A DNA stretch of 64,000 bases from Monarcha castaneiventris obscurior (Eukaryota; Chordata; Aves; Passeriformes; Monarchidae): the NCBI GenBank assembly GCA_026261815.1, contig JAMPIT010000890.1, forward strand, positions 12,554,001 to 12,618,000, read 5' to 3'. The notes beneath the pieces were generated by a model. That model searched no databases. It had not been told where the DNA came from and saw only the letters and a program-made list of their open reading frames with translations. Shown here in pieces: positions 59,163 to 64,000 of this stretch. How positions within the stretch are numbered: position 1 is the stretch's first letter; each line of letters opens with the position of its first letter. A program made the position numbers and the translations under genes.

Positions 59163-62100
59163 GGAATTTTTATCTAGAGCTGTCCAAAAATAAAAATCTC
59201 TGATAAAAAACCTGTTTTCTATCCTCAAATGGAAGCAGTAAAAGAGTAAAGAAATTTTTTTCCATAGATTTTTTGCCACCAGTTCTCGTTCTGATGAGCT
59301 TTAAGCTGCAGCATTTGAGTGTCTCCACAGTTTCTAATTTAAGTGTCAATGAAGCTGATTTGAGCTGTTGATCACCTTAGCAGTTTCTGTGCATGTTGCA
59401 AACAGTCTCGCCCATTTTCCTAGGTGTAAAAGCCTCATTGGAATGTGAGTGGCTAGATGTGAGGTGCCTTCTTCATCCAGACAGAAAAAACAAATGTATT
59501 TAAATATGAAACAAGCCACCTTCTATCTTAGTGATTTCAAAGTGAAATGACTTTGAGGGAAATATTATTTGATATCATGTGCCAGCTGTCTTTAGGACAG
59601 TGGTTTTGACTGTTTAAATGTACTAAGTAGGTAAAATACTGTAGCTCATTATGCACAGGAGTATTATGATGACCTACTGCTTCTTTCTAACATGAAGAAT
59701 TTCTAATTATTGTGTCAGGTTACCTTCTCTCAACCTCTCATTACTTTATAGCACTTCATTATCATCTGCACAGTAATTTCCTTTCTAAAACAGTCAATAA
59801 ACCCTCAACCCTTTAACCAAACCTCCTAATTTCTCTCCATGAATCTTTTCCTGTAATGTTGTTACTCTGATCTCTGAAGTCTTTTCAGTTCTGCATTGAG
59901 TTTTTCTGGATTTGCTTTTATTTTTCAGGCAAGGTGACCTGTGACACAAGGACATTGAAAACATTACTGAAGTGCTGCACCTGAGCTGCTGCAACTGACT
60001 TCTGTAGGACTTTCTGCCTATTGGATCATTGCTAAATTCATCTCTATATACTCAAAATGTTTGTATATCAGAGATGTATTTAAGGAAACACCTAGAATGT
60101 ACTGAAATAAACAGGGATTCTAGCATTTATTTCAAGCTGTTGCAGGCTTCATCTCACATTTCGCTGACGGTTTGCCTACTTGATTTTTTAGTGCTCAGTA
60201 GAAATTAGAAATGATCATTGAGTTCTCCTTTCTTCTACTTTCCGTGCAATTACTTTGATTTACATTCTGAAATTGGGTTAGAGGTGAAATAACCCTGAAA
60301 CTTTCTGGAAATTATTAGAGTTTATCTTTTTAAAAAATGCAGATATGTGAATTAATAATCAAAAATAAAACTAGATTTGAACTCATAGATGAAAACTAAT
60401 TTCTGTGTTGTTTTTAGGACATGTAAAATGACTCTGATAACACAGCTGAGGAGCTGTGTTTGGGTGTGTACAAATGAACCTCTTTGTCCAGATGGGAAAG
60501 GCAACTCTAGGGAAGTTGACCCTTTTTATAGGTAAGATACAACTTAAGCAATTCCATCTTGGGTTAAAATGAATGCATGCAAAGCAACATTTCTTCACAC
60601 AACTGTCTTCCTGTTTGCCTAATTAGAGAGACTGTCACTAATGATGGTAATGACTGTCAGTGCACAAATTGTATGGACAAGTTTATGGCACCATGATGGG
60701 AATTGCCTGTTTACAACCAAGTATTTTCAGTAAGTAATTTTCACATGGGTGAAATTCTGTTGCTGTAAATGCTGAAAGGTGTGCAGCAGTGCAATGTCTT
60801 CTGTGATGACAATATTACAGTCTCAGTGTCACTCCAGCTTTCAGGTGAGTTGTACTAACACACCTCCCTATTTATAGTTTGAATCATTCATACAGTCCCT
60901 GTACAACACAAGCTGGGTGCTAAATGATTGCACTCTGTCCTGGGTGACTTTTCATTTTCAGCATCAAACTTTGGAAAGAAAATTTCTTCATTTGATTTTT
61001 TCTGCTTTTTGAGTATGTACTTTGTGCATTGCACAACATGATATCTATGGCAATCGTATTAGGGTGCATTTCTACAAGAGCTTTCAACATGGGAATCTCA
61101 ACATGTTTCAGAGTTGGTACTTGAACAAACATAAGGAATTCTCTATTCTGCTTCAAATCTTCTGGACATTTTGGATTCATGTTTTGATTTGCAAATTTCA
61201 TGGAAACAAGTTCTGCAATTGCACTTATTATTGTGAGATTCTAATTGTTGTCAGGCTGGAGACAGTATGAGAATTGTATTTTGGCATTTTCACATCTGAC
61301 TCTGCCAAAACTAAAAATCCAGAGATGCAAAGAAAGGAAAATTAATCTGATGAATTCATAGGTTTTGACACATTTTGAGTTCTCACTGGAAGCTGTGGTA
61401 GCAGAGGGAAAGCCTCTTGCTTCAGAGTTATTTACAGCCATCCTGATGAATTTCTATTGGAGACCATCTACAACCTGCAGACTGTTCCCTCCGTAATCAC
61501 TGATCTCCACACAGGTTGGAAGGAAGCTCCAGGATAAAGAGCACTAACTTTCGAGTAATTAAAAAGTTTTTATAACTAAATCCAATAGGTCTCCAAACTT
61601 ATAATATTACCAGCTAGCAGTCTGCTGCATTGGCAAGGGCAGTTTTCACCCTCTTGTGAACTTAACAGAAGAATTAAATGTTTTTTGAAACAGAAGAGTT
61701 ACCTGTCCTTTGAGAGCACATACATCGAGATTTTCTTTTAAACATTGTTGTAATATCTGAAACAGCTCAGATACTGAGAAAAAGCCATCGCCCAAATAAC
61801 TTCGAAGTGGATTGTTCTAAAGCTTTGGGTGGTCATTGGATTCATTAGTGTGCTGCATTCCAAAATTCCTGGAAAATTTCTTCCAGAATTGTGTCATTCG
61901 TTACTTTAAATGCATCTATATACTTCAATGGCTCCATTAAAAATTACTGTCACTAAGGAAAGAAAAAATACTTGTGAGCCCTAGAATTAAAATAGTACTG
62001 AATAATTGAGTGTTTAATACTTGATTTAAAGAAAAAAAAAAGTTTGCAAGTTTGAGTGAATATTGCTGAATAAGATACTCTCAGAAATAAATAGCTTATG

Positions 62101-64000
62101 AGGAATAGAAGATGGGAACAATCATACCATAGCAACCACATTGGTATACATTTCTGATTTGTTAACTACTCTTCAGCCTACTTTGATACCAGCAGCGGAG
62201 AATTACAGTACAAGCTTTCCAAGGACCCTAAAACTACAATTTGTGTCAAGAAATCTTTGTGTGTTAATTTTCTTCTCTTTTTCTAAATATAATTTTGTCC
62301 TAAAAAGGAAAGAAAAAAAAATTAAACAAAACCCACCCTGGTGCTTATTAAAATCTTAGTTTCCTCTAAAAGATTATTTCCTCTGCTTCAGGAAGTTGGC
62401 AGGCAGCAAGCCACTTCTAAATCAAGCTGCAAGCCAGTACTGTAAAAAGCAGAGTTTATTGGTACCAGACATTTGTAAATAAGTAATTGACACTCATGCT
62501 ATAACAATAAGCAATTCCAAAAAAAACCAGGGAGCTGCCAGAATAAACAAATTTACAACGAGCTCTATCCAATGTTATATATCCACCAGGGTCAGTCCCA
62601 TCAGTGGTGGTCAAAATAACAGCTCCAGGACAAGCTGGAGTTCTGTAAAGAGCAGCCATCTCCTGCTTTTGCCTCTTCCTTCCTTCTGCACAGACTTGCA
62701 GTGGGATCCCTAGGCACAGGCAGGCTCTGAGCTATAGCAATGTTATCCAAACAATATGCCTGAATCCAAAACCTCTGGAATAACTGGGATTTGGATACAC
62801 AGAGGACCAAGGTGAGAAGCATACTACTTCCAGGGAAAATAGGCTCAACACTCCAGCTTTTGAGGGACCTGAGTTGCTAAAACATGCCTCCCCTCTTTGG
62901 GTCAGTATCATGGGGTCATGGCTCAGGAACAGAGTGCATTTGCCCTTTCCCTGCTCTTAATTACTGTGTGGGATACCATTAACGGTCATGGCGTTTGCAG
63001 TAGCTTTTAACTACATTTTGAGGCAGCTTGTGCCCTGTACCCGCTGTTTCAAGCTTTGGGCTGGCTCCCACCCTTGCCACCTCCAGCTCTTTCTGTGCTT
63101 TCCCCTTACCTCCTGCATTGCTGCCACAAGCAGGGCTGTGTAAAGCTGGCAGAGCAGTAAGAGGGGGCTGCAGCAGACATCTGGGGCTTTTCAGGAACTG
63201 ATAGAAGCCACATAAAGTTGAACCTAAACAAAGGGTAGGAATGGATACAGGGTCTGTGTTGTACTGTAAGGACACTTTGGTAGTGGTGAGCATGTGAAAA
63301 ACTGTAGTGCTGACAAGGCATTTGAGCTGAAAATCTTTGTCTCAGTGAAACATTAGGATTTAAATGAGGGAGCACAGAAGCTAACTCTGTTTCTTTGCTC
63401 CTGTCTAATGCAGCAAAGGAGAGAGACCATACCTCAGACTGGTGAGCAAGGTAAGAAACCATAACTTTATTATTAGTGTGATGGAATTTAAAAACAAAAT
63501 TAATGATGCCTTTGAGTGCACTGTGCCCAGAACAAAAGAAGTCCAAAACAAGTGCTTTCCCTTTGTCAGGGACTACAGGTAAGGTTGCCTGAGTGAGGAG
63601 GAAGAGTTTGTTTTTTCTCCCCCACTATGGGCAGCTATTTTCAGAACACATGACTGACAATCCAAAGAACAAGGTTTCTGTACTTTTTGTAAATGTGGTC
63701 TCAATATTACATGATTCTGTTAACCATTAAGTTCCTGAAAATTAGAGGATAGAGCTCAAAACTCCTAAAAGCCTGAGCTTAGAGCCACTTTTATGTGAGT
63801 TTCTTCTGGTTCAGATCCTGATCCTCCAGGATCTCTTTCTTAAATAGCTTTCCTAGAAGGAAAGGAAACTGGAAGGGATGAAAAATACAAATTTTCTTTG
63901 ATAGCCCTTACTTTTGCTAGCGGGGGTGATGATGCAGAACTCTAAAGTGAAAGCAGAAAAGGCTGGTGACAAGGAATAGTTTAGGAATCTTCTCAGCCTC
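59163..64000. other. Unique non-coding sequence
   Basis: No dispersed repeat or convincing exon is recognised. The longest open frame of the window (146 codons, 63106-63546, minus) lies here but has no family motif and a composition typical of chance. A minus-strand AATAAA at 62455-62460 is noted separately. The region 62,600-63,200 is somewhat richer in G+C. Confidence 0.5.
62455..62460 (-). promoter_or_regulatory. Possible polyadenylation signal on the minus strand
   Basis: TTTATT on the plus strand gives AATAAA in the context GGTACCAATAAACTCTGC, followed by TTTTTACAGTACTGG. The TAA inside the signal is also the stop of a 67-codon minus-strand frame (62456-62659). Weak evidence, noted because the neighbourhood upstream is G+C-richer. 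Confidence 0.15.

Noticed and set aside
63106..63546. Longest open frame of the window (146 codons, minus)
   Set aside because: No family motif, biased toward Ser/His/Gln as in random AT/GC-mixed DNA, no promoter or splice context. A frame of this length is expected by chance in 64 kb read in six frames.
1..64000. CRISPR arrays, tRNA, rRNA, bacterial genes or insertion sequences
   Set aside because: No regularly spaced repeats, no tRNA B-box with a foldable cloverleaf noticed, no ribosomal sequence; the composition and repeats are those of a bird nuclear genome.

Overview
The window looks like vertebrate, specifically avian, nuclear DNA. It is A+T-rich, has no long open frames (the longest stop-free run starting with ATG is 146 codons in 64 kb), and carries long homopolymer and microsatellite tracts. 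Its recognisable interspersed repeats are CR1 non-LTR retrotransposons and bird-type endogenous-retrovirus LTRs. Both truncated CR1 copies on the minus strand and copies on the plus strand keep fragments of the conserved C-terminus of CR1 ORF2. The LTR families (starts like TGTCCTGGTT, ends like TAAAGCATGACA, antisense forms starting TGTGGTTTAACCCC) are ones I know from songbird and other neoavian genomes. I cannot name the species or chromosome.

No protein-coding exon, rRNA, tRNA, CRISPR array or bacterial-style operon can be supported. The window is best read as a gene desert or the inside of one or more very long introns. Layout: 1-15.8 kb is unique AT-rich sequence with a few short tandem and inverted repeats. 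15.86-16.35 kb is a CR1 tail (minus) abutting an LTR fragment. 16.35-22.4 kb is unique sequence, with a possible conserved non-coding element near 20.7-21.0 kb. 22.40-22.55 kb is a short CR1 tail (plus). 22.5-33 kb is unique sequence with poly-T tracts and two notable hairpins. 32.96-33.47 kb is a CR1 copy (plus).

The stretch 34.8-37.7 kb is the most structured. A minus-strand unit has a CCAAT box, a TATA box, a small upstream ORF, a 143-codon ORF and an AATAAA signal. Upstream of it lies an antisense LTR-like block (36.60-37.05 kb). Beyond that is a solo LTR (37.261-37.675 kb) with TG...CA ends and a perfect 5-bp target duplication. 38-48 kb is unique sequence with (TA)n, A26 and a 195-bp polypyrimidine tract. 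48.02-49.05 kb holds a CR1 tail and a nearly complete solo LTR, both minus. 49-57 kb is unique sequence with a G+C-richer block at 55.94-56.53 kb. 57.3 kb carries a trace of an ancient amniote repeat. 58.2 kb has a compound trinucleotide microsatellite, and 58.67-59.16 kb a CR1 copy (minus). The rest, to 64 kb, is unique.

The features do not form a pathway. Apart from one speculative small gene-like unit, they are fossils of retrotransposition plus simple repeats. All family assignments come from remembered consensus patterns, not database searches.
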